Numbered from the stretch's first letter, positions 18,289 through 25,995 are shown. The stretch is 32,664 bases of DNA from Ectothiorhodospiraceae bacterium (GCA_002401775.2 NVUB02000181.1:1-32664), one strand, 5' to 3'. Numbers and translations: made by a program. The notes: generated from the letters alone by a model not told the origin.

Positions 18289-18867
18289 TTAATGCGGATA
18301 ACAAAAGCAACCAACCTCGTGGTCGTTAACCATACCCACCGCCTGCATAAACGCGTAGCAAATGGTCGAACCCACAAACGAAAAGCCATGTTTTTTCAAC
18401 GACTTGGCCATAGCGTCAGACACCTCGGTCTTACTCGGTATTTCACTTAATGACTTCCAGCAGTTCACTACCGGCTCACCACCGACGAAACCCCACAAGT
18501 ATTCACTAAAACTACTGCCCTCGGCATTCAGTGCTTTCTGCAATACGAGGTACGCCCGAGCATTTTTAACGGCAGCATTGACCTTTAAACGATTGCGAAC
18601 AATACCCTCGTTTTTCAGCAATGATGCCAACCTGCGAGAGTCATAGCGTGCTATTTTCGCAGGATCAAAATTGTCAAAAGCTTCACGATAAGTGTCTCGT
18701 TTTTTAAGAATCGTAATCCAACTCAAGCCCGCCTGAGCCCCCTCAAGCAGCAGCATTTCAAACAAGTGCAGATCATCGTACTCTGGCACCGCCCATTCTT
18801 CATCGTGATAGGCCTGATACAAATCATTATCTTCAGGTACCCAAGCACAGCGCGTTTTATGTGCCAT
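18289..18867 (-). CDS. tag: DNA-3-methyladenine glycosylase I
   Basis: Tag excises 3-methyladenine from alkylated DNA, starting base excision repair. The 192-residue protein keeps the zinc-site residues Cys7, His21, His183 and Cys187 (CAWV at the N-terminus, DHEVGCFC at the C-terminus) and Glu42 in LEGAQAGLSW, the position of the active-site glutamate. It overlaps the moaC stop by one base (TAATG), an unusual partner that suggests chance cotranscription. It is convergent with DUF2461. Confidence 0.95.
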   Translation of the reverse strand: MAHKTRCAWVPEDNDLYQAYHDEEWAVPEYDDLHLFEMLLLEGAQAGLSWITILKKRDTYREAFDNFDPAKIARYDSRRLASLLKNEGIVRNRLKVNAAVKNARAYLVLQKALNAEGSSFSEYLWGFVGGEPVVNCWKSLSEIPSKTEVSDAMAKSLKKHGFSFVGSTICYAFMQAVGMVNDHEVGCFCYPH

Positions 18868-19376
18868 TACTGATTTTCCTTTTCGTCATCGCCCTTTCTC
18901 CAAACACCCGACTTCCCGCCGCGTTTTTCCAGTAAACCCACATCCGTCATCACCATGCCACGATCCACCGCCTTGCACATGTCATAAACCGTCAGCAACG
19001 CAATTTGTACGGCCGTCAGCGCCTCCATCTCTACACCGGTCTGGCCACTGGTGTGCACCGTCGCCTGACAAGTCACCGCGCTTTCACCTTCATTGGCCTG
19101 CAATTCCACCGCGACTTTGGTAATCGCCAGCGGGTGACACAAGGGAATAAGCTCAGACGTTTTTTTTGCCGCCATTATTCCCGCAATACGTGCAATCCCC
19201 AGTACATCACCCTTGCCATGCTGGCCACTGGCGATGAGCTGCAATGTTTCAGGTAACATAACAATACGCCCCTCCGCTATTGCCACCCGTTGCGTCACCG
19301 CCTTATTACCCACATCAACCATGTGAGCCTCACCGGCAGTATTAAAATGCGTTAATGTTGCATTATCGTTTTCCAT
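18867..19376 (-). CDS. moaC: Cyclic pyranopterin monophosphate synthase MoaC
   Basis: MoaC converts the MoaA product into cyclic pyranopterin monophosphate in molybdenum-cofactor synthesis. The 169-residue protein has the family pattern [71 protein letters not shown]. The start (19376) has AGGTAAAAT before it. It diverges from moaD across a 211-bp gap, so both Moco gene sets may share a regulatory region; moaA and moaB are not in the window. No Moco riboswitch was recognised there. Confidence 0.96.
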   Translation of the reverse strand: MENDNATLTHFNTAGEAHMVDVGNKAVTQRVAIAEGRIVMLPETLQLIASGQHGKGDVLGIARIAGIMAAKKTSELIPLCHPLAITKVAVELQANEGESAVTCQATVHTSGQTGVEMEALTAVQIALLTVYDMCKAVDRGMVMTDVGLLEKRGGKSGVWRKGDDEKENQ

Positions 19377-19587
19377 ATTTTACCTGTGTGTTTCGGTGTG
19401 TTTCGTTGTGTACCGTCGCTTAGCGAGATGAAAGACAACGTAGCAGCAACTAATGCGCGCATGAATGAGTCAATGTTTCCTCAAAAATTCGCTTTAAAAA
19501 CACAGTATACTGTTAATAACACGCAACACCCCATGCCACCCCCTACTTCACGCCTGGTTCCGCGCACAAAATGAGGAAAACTTTACC

Positions 19588-19821
19588 ATGAGCATCCGCG
19601 TTAAATTCTTCGCCAGCCTGCGAGAAACCATCGGTAAAGCCGAACACAACCTGGATGCTCAAAATATCAACACGGCGAGAGACGTATGGCAAACCGCCAC
19701 CGACAACCATGAGCAACTGCCCAATATGTTGGTGGCCATCAATATGGAATACGCCAAACTGAACGACAACGTGAAAGACGGTGATGAAGTCGCCTTCTTT
19801 CCACCCGTTACCGGAGGTTAA
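19588..19821 (+). CDS. moaD: Molybdopterin synthase sulfur carrier subunit
   Basis: MoaD carries the sulfur as a C-terminal thiocarboxylate. The 77-residue ubiquitin-like protein ends in FFPPVTGG, with the essential Gly-Gly. GAGGAAAAC lies upstream of the ATG. It is directly followed (2 bp) by moaE. Confidence 0.95.
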   Translation: MSIRVKFFASLRETIGKAEHNLDAQNINTARDVWQTATDNHEQLPNMLVAINMEYAKLNDNVKDGDEVAFFPPVTGG

Positions 19822-19823
19822 TC

Positions 19824-20261
19824 ATGAACGTGGTATTACGTGGTGAAGCTTTTGACCCCTGGCAGGAATTACAGACATTTCAGCAAGGCAAGCCAGAACT
19901 GGCCGGTAAATTTGGCGCCACCTCAATTTTTATCGGCACTATGCGAGACTTCAACGAAGGCAAAGACGTGCAAGGCATGACACTCGAGCACTACCCCGCC
20001 ATGACCCAAAAACACCTGGAAGGCATTTCCAGCGAAGCCAAACAACGTTGGGATATTCTCGACACCCTCATCATTCACCGCTATGGCGACATACAGCCCA
20101 GCGACCCTATCGTGCTGCTTGCCGTATGGTCCGCCCACCGCAACGAATCATTTCCGGCCTGTCGCTATTTGATAGAAGAATTGAAAAACCGCGCCCCCTT
20201 TTGGAAACAAGAACAAACGGAAAAAGGAAGCCATTGGGTTGAACACAATACGCCAGGATAA
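19824..20261 (+). CDS. moaE: Molybdopterin synthase catalytic subunit
   Basis: MoaE combines with MoaD to insert two sulfurs into cyclic pyranopterin, forming molybdopterin. The 145-residue protein shows GATSIFIGTMRDFNEGKDVQGMTLEHYPAMT, IIHRYGDIQPSDPIVLLAVWSAHRNESFPACRYLIEELKNRAPFWKQEQ, which holds the conserved active-site lysines near the C-terminus. The Shine-Dalgarno GGAGG spans the moaD stop region. The pair probably forms one transcript. Confidence 0.95.
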   Translation: MNVVLRGEAFDPWQELQTFQQGKPELAGKFGATSIFIGTMRDFNEGKDVQGMTLEHYPAMTQKHLEGISSEAKQRWDILDTLIIHRYGDIQPSDPIVLLAVWSAHRNESFPACRYLIEELKNRAPFWKQEQTEKGSHWVEHNTPG

Positions 20262-20364
20262 TCGCCCGATTATTAATGCTATTGGTTTCAGTGCTATCGC
20301 ATTAACGTACTATTAGCACTTTCGATAAAAAATATCTTCGCTTATGCTACCTTCGCCATAATAC

Positions 20365-20488
20365 TCTCGCAAAGGCGCAGAGTACGCAAAGAGGGCTGCT
20401 GCGTTCTAGAGAACACCTAGCAAAGTTAGATCCATCGAATAGTTGGAAAAATCTTTCCTTTGCGAGCTTGGCGCTTGGCGAGATACTG
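20365..20488. repeat. Dispersed repeat of the CGCAAAGGCGCAGAG type with inverted ends
   Basis: One end reads TCTCGCAAAGGCGCAGAG (from 20365), the other CTTTGCGAGCTTGGCGC then GAGA (about 20458-20482), giving a 120-bp unit with inverted TCTCGC/GCGAGA ends. A partial relative, with CTGCGCCCTTTGCGCCTTTG, occurs at 21509-21547. This kind of repeat is scattered in many bacterial genomes; it has no gene. Confidence 0.78.
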
Positions 20489-20526
20489 TCATTTGAATCT
20501 CCCGCTAACCCGGCTTAGTCAGGCCG

Positions 20527-20596
20527 CCATAACCAGTGAACTTAAGCTGGTAAACTTAAGCCGGTAACCTTAAGCCAATGACCTTAATCCAATGGA
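20527..20596. repeat. 14-bp tandem array related to that at 10037, 5 units
   Basis: Four exact 14-bp units (20541-20596): CTTAAGCTGGTAAA, CTTAAGCCGGTAAC, CTTAAGCCAATGAC and CTTAATCCAATGGA, preceded by a degenerate unit CCATAACCAGTGAA. The core CTTAAGCC and the AGTGAA ending are shared with the array at 10037-10133. It ends 36 bp downstream of the TfoX-N gene stop on the minus strand. Confidence 0.87.
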
Positions 20597-20632
20597 TGGG
20601 CGAATTTAGTAGCTGGGCGGCACTGTACTGAC

Positions 20633-20965
20633 TTATTTGTAACTGTAGGCAGACTCTATCGCTTCATTCGCCCAGGCCACCAATTGTTCGTTATCCTCAA
20701 AAAAATCGTCAGGAACAGAGTAATATTTTTTCACGTTCACCTTTCCTTTTTTAGTCGAATACGAAAATGGCTCCATGCCTAAGGCTTCATATTTTTCTCG
20801 CGTATGAGCATTGACACAAAAATATAACGTATTCCCCATAATCATCGCAAATTGCTTAGTGCCACTTTTAAAGGCAAAACCGCCAAAAAACTTACCGTCT
20901 TTAAGCTCACCTAATGGCAGCAATAATTCCCTGACAAATTCAATAAACTCCGGGCTTGCGCTCAT
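20633..20965 (-). CDS. TfoX N-terminal domain protein
   Basis: The 110-residue protein contains only a TfoX N-terminal domain (SPEFIEFVRELLLPLGELKDGKFFGGFAFKSGTKQFAMIMGNTLYFCVN, then EPFSYSTKKGKVNVKKYYSVPDDFFED). Single-domain members are common; the full competence activator TfoX/Sxy has a second, C-terminal domain that is missing here, so a competence role should not be assumed. GGAGGAAT precedes the ATG. The start overlaps the stop of the SnoaL-like gene by 4 bp, so the two are cotranscribed. Confidence 0.9.
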   Translation of the reverse strand: MSASPEFIEFVRELLLPLGELKDGKFFGGFAFKSGTKQFAMIMGNTLYFCVNAHTREKYEALGMEPFSYSTKKGKVNVKKYYSVPDDFFEDNEQLVAWANEAIESAYSYK

Positions 20966-21360
20966 ATTCCCTCCTTCCCCCTAATTTTACTCAGGAGCAC
21001 TTCCTCGCACTGAGAATAATGCGCATAAGATTTAATCACTTTACCATCATCACCAAAATGGAAAACTTCTGCAGACAAGCCCCTATGCCCTTGATAATGA
21101 ATCACAACACTTTCCACACCCGAAAACACCGCAATAATGTCAAAGTGTAAGTCCGGGTTTAAAGCCAGCGCTTTTTCCCAATAACGTCTTACCGCAGTTT
21201 TTCCTATTAACTTACCCTTTGGCTCATTTTCGATAACGTTGATTATGGGTGAAGTCATTTCAAAATCATCCGCGTAATGCGCTAAAATTTTATCAATGTC
21301 ATGACTATTCCACGCCTCCACCCATTCATTAGCAAATTCTTGTGACGAAATTATTTCCAT
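20962..21360 (-). CDS. SnoaL/NTF2-like small protein
   Basis: The 132-residue protein fits the NTF2-like/SnoaL fold: a helix EFANEWVEAWNSHDIDKILAHYADDFEMTSP and the strands GKLIGKTAVRRYWEKAL, LHFDIIAVFSGVESVVIHYQGHRG. Family members are hydrolases, isomerases or ligand-binding proteins, and the substrate is unknown here. AGGAG precedes the ATG at 21360. It is the first gene of a two-gene unit with the TfoX-N protein; the intergenic region upstream is rich in dispersed repeats. Confidence 0.85.
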   Translation of the reverse strand: MEIISSQEFANEWVEAWNSHDIDKILAHYADDFEMTSPIINVIENEPKGKLIGKTAVRRYWEKALALNPDLHFDIIAVFSGVESVVIHYQGHRGLSAEVFHFGDDGKVIKSYAHYSQCEEVLLSKIRGKEGI

Positions 21361-21390
21361 ACGGCTCCTAGGTCTTTCACTTTTATATTT

Positions 21391-21411
21391 TTAAGGGGTC
21401 AGAGCCCTTAA
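21391..21411. repeat. Palindrome TTAAGGG-N7-CCCTTAA, AAGGGGTCAGA type
   Basis: TTAAGGG (21391-21397) and CCCTTAA (21405-21411) are exact inverted copies around GTCAGAG. The core AAGGGGTCAGA resembles the multi-copy cluster at 23431-23543. Such GGGGTCAGACCC elements often accompany REP-associated IS200-like transposases in gammaproteobacteria. Confidence 0.7.
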
Positions 21412-21508
21412 AATAATGGATGGTGAGAGGTTAAATGTTATTCAAGCAGGCCGGGCAAAGCACAGCGTGCCCAACAGTCGAGGTCTGAGTGAGGAAAACC
21501 TGGACTAC

Positions 21509-21649
21509 TCTTTCTCTGCGCCCTTTGCGCCTTTGCGGCCTCTGCGTTTACAACACGGAGTTTATGTAGAGCTCATCCCCTGTCGGATACCTAGAACTGG
21601 AGTGATTGCCGTTGATACCACTGGATTCCGGGTCAAGCCTGGAATGACG
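21509..21649. repeat. Partial CGCAAAGG-type repeat and dispersed repeat copy 3
   Basis: The 306-bp gap between the SnoaL-like and AraC genes holds two dispersed repeats: the CTGCGCCCTTTGCGCCTTTG element at 21509-21547 and copy 3 of the GGTCAAGCC type at 21620-21649, whose core is CTGGATTCCGGGTCAAGCCT. No gene was recognised; the open frame here crosses repeats. Confidence 0.75.
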
Positions 21650-21666
21650 AATAATATAGAGCCACA

Positions 21667-22536
21667 TCACGCAAGAGGAATAGCATAGTAAATTGTCGAA
21701 TCATCTGAGTCAGGAACATATTCATGACCGTAAATTTCAATATCTGGCCCATAACTGTGACGCTCTCCGGATTGCAGCAACCAGCTGGAATAGATGTAAT
21801 TCACGGTGTTGTTGATTTTATTAACATTACCGTTGTGCGAGAATTTTGCATAACGGCATTGGGGAATGGTGATACTAACCATCCCTTTTGGGATTTCATT
21901 TAACTGAGTGACTTCACATGCCGCGTAATATTCAAGAAGATCTGTTTTGTCCTGGGTTTGCCGTACAATTCCATAACCTAAATCGGGTACTTTATCACTA
22001 ATATCATTCACCCTTGGAAGGAATTCATTCCAGAGCAGGGGCAATTTATCAGCCATATTATTTTTTTCGGAATCAACACTATAAAACTCTGTTTTCACAC
22101 CAACAAGTAGCATCTCTTTTTGTGTATATATTTCAGGTGTCAATGAAACGCCCTGGTTTATGTGCTTTAAATACTCGGCATCAAATTCAATTTTATTAAT
22201 GAACATATTTTTATTAGCCATTTTTCTGGCTTCATTAGGTGTCACATCAAATGTGTTTTTAAAAGCGCGCGTAAAACTTTCCTGCGATTCAAAGCCAGCG
22301 GCAATGGAGATGTCAATTATTCTTTCATTACTGGAGATCAATTTATTCAACGCACCAGAAAGTCTTCTTGACCTTATATAGGTTTTCAACGTTTCGTTAG
22401 TCAATGCTTTAAATATTCGTTGAAAATGCCACTGGCTCAGACCAGCCTCACTGGCAACTTTCCGTAAAGCAATATCGGAATCAAGCTGAGATTCAATATA
22501 ATCAATACCTTTTTGTACTTGCAACAAATAATTCAT
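21667..22536 (-). CDS. AraC-family regulator with GyrI-like ligand domain
   Basis: The 289-residue protein has an N-terminal AraC/XylS double helix-turn-helix (VASEAGLSQWHFQRIFKALTNETLKTYIRSRRLSGAL, then IAAGFESQESFTRAFKNTFDVTPNEARK) and a C-terminal GyrI-like effector-binding domain (from about 135, with VSITIPQCRYAKFSHNGNVNKINNTVNYIYSSWL). This order is like Rob, SoxS-partner and other small-molecule sensors. It follows the azoreductase by 18 bp on the same strand, so it probably regulates that enzyme in response to a quinone, azo or other redox-active compound. Confidence 0.92.
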   Translation of the reverse strand: MNYLLQVQKGIDYIESQLDSDIALRKVASEAGLSQWHFQRIFKALTNETLKTYIRSRRLSGALNKLISSNERIIDISIAAGFESQESFTRAFKNTFDVTPNEARKMANKNMFINKIEFDAEYLKHINQGVSLTPEIYTQKEMLLVGVKTEFYSVDSEKNNMADKLPLLWNEFLPRVNDISDKVPDLGYGIVRQTQDKTDLLEYYAACEVTQLNEIPKGMVSITIPQCRYAKFSHNGNVNKINNTVNYIYSSWLLQSGERHSYGPDIEIYGHEYVPDSDDSTIYYAIPLA

Positions 22537-22554
22537 CTACCTTTTACTCTACGG

Positions 22555-23181
22555 TTATTTCCAGAAAACATTGCTCGTTATATAGTCAACGATTTTTTGC
22601 TGGGCATCAGAAACAATACCTTCAACTCTATCTTCATACTGATTTAAACCATAGGCTGAAATACTATGTGACGAAATCCCCATAAAACCCAAACAACCTT
22701 GTATTAACGGAGTTGCGTAATCCATGCTTTTAGCAGGCTCGAGACTATAATCCCCACCGGTTGTCATTAAAACCAACGCTCGCTTGCCAGCACATAGCCC
22801 TTCATAACCACCGTCTTCAGTCATTTTGAATGTTTTTCCATCTTGGATGACCGCATCTATCCAGGCCTTTACCGCAGCCGGCAGGCTAAAATTATACATG
22901 GGAAAGGCAATAACAATCCGATCAGCATCTAACAACTGCTGAAGCAAACGATCAACACCTTTCACAGAAACATTCTCTTCCTCCGTCAATTCCATTCCCA
23001 TCAAATTTCTTTTCACTAGCGCATTCAGATTATCCGCTAACAAAAATGGAGGCGTATCTTTACCTAAATCAAGGTGTGTCACGTGTGAATAATCAGAAGC
23101 AACGTTCAAAAATGTATCGATTAATTTTTTAGTATTGGACTCAAAACGAGGAGAATAACTTACCAGCAATGTCTTTATCAT
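22555..23181 (-). CDS. FMN-dependent NAD(P)H azoreductase/quinone reductase
   Basis: The 208-residue flavodoxin-like protein matches AzoR and related FMN-dependent NADH:quinone oxidoreductases: KTLLVSYSPRFESNTKKLIDTF (phosphate-binding loop), VIAFPMYNFSLPAAVKAWIDAV (flavin contact), FKMTEDGGYEGLCAGKRALVLMTTGG. It reduces quinones and azo compounds by two electrons and may protect from redox stress. The ATG at 23181 was chosen over a GTG at 23190 because AGGTG sits 7 bases upstream. The gene precedes the AraC regulator by 18 bp. The gene symbol is not assigned since paralogues are common. Confidence 0.9.
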   Translation of the reverse strand: MIKTLLVSYSPRFESNTKKLIDTFLNVASDYSHVTHLDLGKDTPPFLLADNLNALVKRNLMGMELTEEENVSVKGVDRLLQQLLDADRIVIAFPMYNFSLPAAVKAWIDAVIQDGKTFKMTEDGGYEGLCAGKRALVLMTTGGDYSLEPAKSMDYATPLIQGCLGFMGISSHSISAYGLNQYEDRVEGIVSDAQQKIVDYITSNVFWK

Positions 23182-23396
23182 TATGATCACCTATTCAACG
23201 ACATAAATGACCACTATATAGATGCCAGCATCTCAATTTTTGATATTTTGTGCTTTTTAGACCCATATTTTAAAGTATTTTAAGGCGGCAAACCCAATGT
23301 TATTAAGTTAAGCCTAATTTCCGATTTCAGGTGAGCGAGCAAATCCTGACATCATTGGCAACGTTGAGATTCTCAAGCTCGCCTAAAGCGCCTACA

Positions 23397-23411
23397 GTTG
23401 GCACCGCCAAC
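23397..23411. repeat. Short hairpin GTTGGC-ACC-GCCAAC
   Basis: A perfect 6-bp stem with a 3-base loop just upstream of the AAAGGGGTC cluster. It has no T run, so terminator function is unlikely. Confidence 0.55.
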
Positions 23412-23430
23412 CTACCAGTCAGTAAAAAAG

Positions 23431-23543
23431 TGTAAAGGGGTCTGTAAAATGTAAAGAATGTAAAGAAAATGTAAAGAGGTCAGACCCGTTATTTTGTAAA
23501 GGGGTCCGAAAATGTAAAGGGGTCTGTAAAGGGGTCAGACCCG
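23431..23543. repeat. Cluster of TGTAAAGGGGTC motifs with GGGTCAGACCC palindromes
   Basis: In 113 bp the motif TGTAAA occurs eight times (starting near 23431, 23443, 23450, 23459, 23470, 23495, 23513 and 23525), usually continuing AAGGGGTC or AAGAGGTC. Two complete units end with CAGACCCGTTATTT (23480-23493 and 23536-23549). GGGTCAGACCC at 23532-23542 is a perfect palindrome. This resembles nested insertions of a REP-like element of the kind found beside IS200-like REP-associated tyrosine transposases. A transposase remnant of that kind is at 30973-31386. Confidence 0.78.
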
Positions 23544-23756
23544 TTATTTAGATTATTTTTATTCATTATATTGTTCACGCACTTATTTGCGGCGGTTTGA
23601 TTTAGGATAAAAGGGTTGACACTCTTAAAAACAGGGGTAATCACACCATAAGTAAAAGGCGACCTTATCCGGACTATCGCCCCATAGACAACTTATGTTG
23701 TCTTAATATAGACCCTTCAGTAAGCAATCACTCTTTCTGAAAAGATGGTTTTCGCG

Positions 23757-24476
23757 CTATTTAACAGGATTTTTTACTTCTGCCTGGTAAGGTGACTCTC
23801 GTGTTTTGTCATGTGTGTGCATTCGATATTCTACAAAATCATCGGCTTTGTCATAAAACATAAAGGGGTTTCCTTCACACTGCTCTCGCATTGTGGTCGT
23901 GGTTTTTACGGCGTAATTATGGCCGGGCAATATGATGGTATCGCCTGGCATTTTCCCTAGCCTGTTTAGCGTGTCGTACATTACATTAGGGTCGCCGCCT
24001 TGCATGTCACACCGTCCGCAACCGAAAACAAACATGGTATCACCAGCGATTAAGTGGTCATCAATGTGGTAGCAAGCCGAGCCTGGGGTGTGCCCAGGTG
24101 TGTGCAATACCTTAATTTCACTCTCGCTATTGCCGCCAATGGTGATGCTGTCTCCACCATGATGTAATGAAGGATGTGCTAGTGACTCTCCCCAGAACTG
24201 GGCTTCCTCTTTTAACAAGTGTAACTTAGCATCATATTTTTCTAGAACACCTGCTACGCCATTTATGTGGTCAAAATGGCTATGTGTCAGCAAGATATCT
24301 GTAATGGTTACGCCTTTTTTTTCTGCAAGGGCCAATATTTCAGGGACTTCCCATGCTGGATCAACAACCGCTGCTTGTTTCGTTTTTTTGTCGCTAATCA
24401 AATAAATAAAGTTTTCCATTGAGCCAAGCTCAAGTGCATCAATACTGTAGCGTTCATTTTCAACGATTAAGGTCAT
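23757..24476 (-). CDS. MBL-fold metal hydrolase, glyoxalase-II-like
   Basis: The 239-residue metallo-beta-lactamase-fold protein keeps the whole metal-site set: HSHFDH (His65, His67, Asp69, His70), His129 of HTPGHTPGSACY, Asp146 of AGDTMFVFGCGRCD, and His186 of LPGHNYA. The overall plan resembles hydroxyacylglutathione hydrolases (GloB/GloC-type) and persulfide dioxygenases; GCGRCDMQGGDP favours this broad group without fixing the substrate. The gene stands alone. Exact substrate is unresolved. Confidence 0.85.
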   Translation of the reverse strand: MTLIVENERYSIDALELGSMENFIYLISDKKTKQAAVVDPAWEVPEILALAEKKGVTITDILLTHSHFDHINGVAGVLEKYDAKLHLLKEEAQFWGESLAHPSLHHGGDSITIGGNSESEIKVLHTPGHTPGSACYHIDDHLIAGDTMFVFGCGRCDMQGGDPNVMYDTLNRLGKMPGDTIILPGHNYAVKTTTTMREQCEGNPFMFYDKADDFVEYRMHTHDKTRESPYQAEVKNPVK

Positions 24477-24682
24477 AATTTTGGCTCCATCAAATGATGA
24501 TATATTGCATTATTAGTATCGGGGGATGCTTTGCTATCGTTATTCTCTGCTCACCCATATAGGCTCTCGCCATTGTTGCCCATTATTTTAGATTTTCATA
24601 CTTTCTTTGGTCTATAACGTGCTTTACAACGGAAGGGTTGAAGGAGCGGGGATTATTGACGTTACCATCAGAACTAAATCGA

Positions 24683-24736
24683 CTGTTTCGGCTTTAACTG
24701 CTGGACTTAACTGCCGGGTTTAACTGTTGGGTTTAA
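24683..24736. repeat. 13-bp tandem array CTGYYGGGTTTAA, 4 units
   Basis: CTGTTTCGGCTTTAA (15 bp, degenerate), CTGCTGGACTTAA, CTGCCGGGTTTAA and CTGTTGGGTTTAA lie end to end. On the minus strand the units read TTAAACCCGGCAG-like, close to the 14-bp CTTAAGCCGGTAAC family at 20527. The array ends 82 bp downstream of the frameshifted gene's stop. The wider gap (24477-24818) has no gene I can support. Confidence 0.8.
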
Positions 24737-24818
24737 CGATTAACAACGGGGATTCTTTACCCTATTTGATGCCCCTTTTTGGAGAATTAACAGGCGCTAC
24801 TGCATTTCTTGCGCTTAT

Positions 24819-25788
24819 TTATTCCCGAGTCAGGCAGGCGAACAATGCTTTTTGTACTTGTGGGTATATGCGCAATTCTTCCCTGAATAAACTACTCATT
24901 CCTAGATGCACAAAACCCTGACTTTTTTCTTCTTGCATTAGTTCTCCAATGGCGTTGTACGTGGCACCGGCCATATTGGTGCCTGCGCCCATTTCTTGTA
25001 CTTCAAAGGGAAAGGTGCGAATCTTGAAATCCAATTTTTTCTTCAAGCAGCGCCCCAACCAACCAATAGCTTGATTGGGTTGCTCACCGTAGCCACTCAA
25101 AATAATGTCGGCATGAGCGCCACTGGTGGAATACATTTTTTTCTGATCAAAGCTATGCAACTGGACAACGTGGCTATCTGACTCCACGGTCATTTGGGCA
25201 CGGGTAAAGGCCAGCATGTAGTCTTTTGCGGGCTTTTCATACAACTCAGGCAACAGCGTTGGGTGGGTGGGTAGGTAACTCCGTCGGGGCGGTATTCCAA
25301 ACGGCGGCACGAAAGTTATTGTTTGCCATCAATTCCAGTGCGAGAATCTCTGTTTCTGGGTCATGAAAGCTGTGGGGGACCTGCAATACGGTTTTGGAAT
25401 CTCTGCCAATGGCAAATACAAAAAAACCTTTCCCGACAAAGTCGGTTTGTGTTGCGCCCTCTCCCATTTCCCGTAATACCAGCATTGGAACACTTTCACT
25501 GCGAGTACCTGTTAGCTCAAACCCGAGTTCGGCCCATTTGCGTCTCAGGTCAGGGCCTGATTCCCCCACAAAAAGTCGTCTGAACAATTTTTCCGCCTGC
25601 TCAAGTTCTTTTTCTGTTGGCGCGGCAACTTTTTTTTGCGCTTCTTCTGATTCAACGGTGCTGCGTACGGTATTCAACATTTCCGCAATGGTCTCTGCAT
25701 TTACCCATTGAGGCTGCCCCAGCAGAAACACTCCCACAAATAATATTTGCAACAATAGTCTTTTATTTAGCGTAAAAAATTGTGTCAT
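24819..25788 (-). pseudogene. Secreted protein gene broken or switched by a frameshift at a CCCA repeat
   Basis: The 5' part (ATG 25788) encodes a signal peptide (MTQFFTLNKRLLLQILFVGVFLLGQ, PQWVNA) and a chain ending LELMANNNFRAAVWNTAPTELPTHPP. The 3' part, in the next frame to 24819, continues PTLLPELYEKPAKDYMLAFTRAQM and ends IYPQVQKALFACLTRE. The join is at the minus-strand tract CCTA CCCA CCCA CCCA (25260-25275): deleting one CCCA restores a single frame across it (...ELPTHPTLLPEL...), about 320 residues in total. Conserved-looking motifs PHSFHDPETEI and VVQLHSFD straddle the break and resemble a metal-peptidase/amidohydrolase pattern, but the family is not recognised with certainty. Either a recent loss or a phase-variable switch. 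Confidence 0.78.
25260..25275. repeat. Tetranucleotide tract (TGGG)3 TAGG at the frameshift
   Basis: On the plus strand three TGGG units (25260-25271) are followed by TAGG. The minus-strand coding reads CCTACCCACCCACCCA. A change of one unit shifts the frame by 4 bp, the exact kind of shift needed to join the two open frames of the secreted protein gene. Confidence 0.85.
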
Positions 25789-25944
25789 TACTAAACCACA
25801 TTCTCTTTCATTTTTTATGTTATTACCGATTACTGGTGATTTTACCGACAAGTGACTCGTACTCCACCACGCTTAGTGGCACTAGTTTCGCACACTTTTC
25901 CTACCTGCTCTTTATGCATCGGCCTTGTGTGTACCTTTTATAGG

Positions 25945-25950
25945 TATAAT
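25945..25950 (+). promoter_or_regulatory. Possible -10 box TATAAT upstream of the antiporter gene
   Basis: A perfect TATAAT at 25945-25950 lies 45 bp upstream of the antiporter start. No convincing -35 was found at 16-18 bp spacing, so this is a weak call. Confidence 0.3.
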
Positions 25951-25995
25951 ACAACCCATATCACAATTCTCATGCTAACGTAGAATCAATATCAC

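Noticed and set aside
19377-19587. Molybdenum-cofactor riboswitch between moaC and moaD
   Set aside because: No conserved riboswitch core could be recognised by eye in this gap.
20633-20965. Competence regulator TfoX/Sxy
   Set aside because: Only the N-terminal domain is present, so the name and role are not supported.
21416-21688. 90-codon open frame
   Set aside because: It crosses two dispersed repeats and overlaps the end of the AraC gene.
23431-23543. CRISPR array
   Set aside because: Spacing is irregular, spacers are absent or themselves repeat-like and no cas gene is near.
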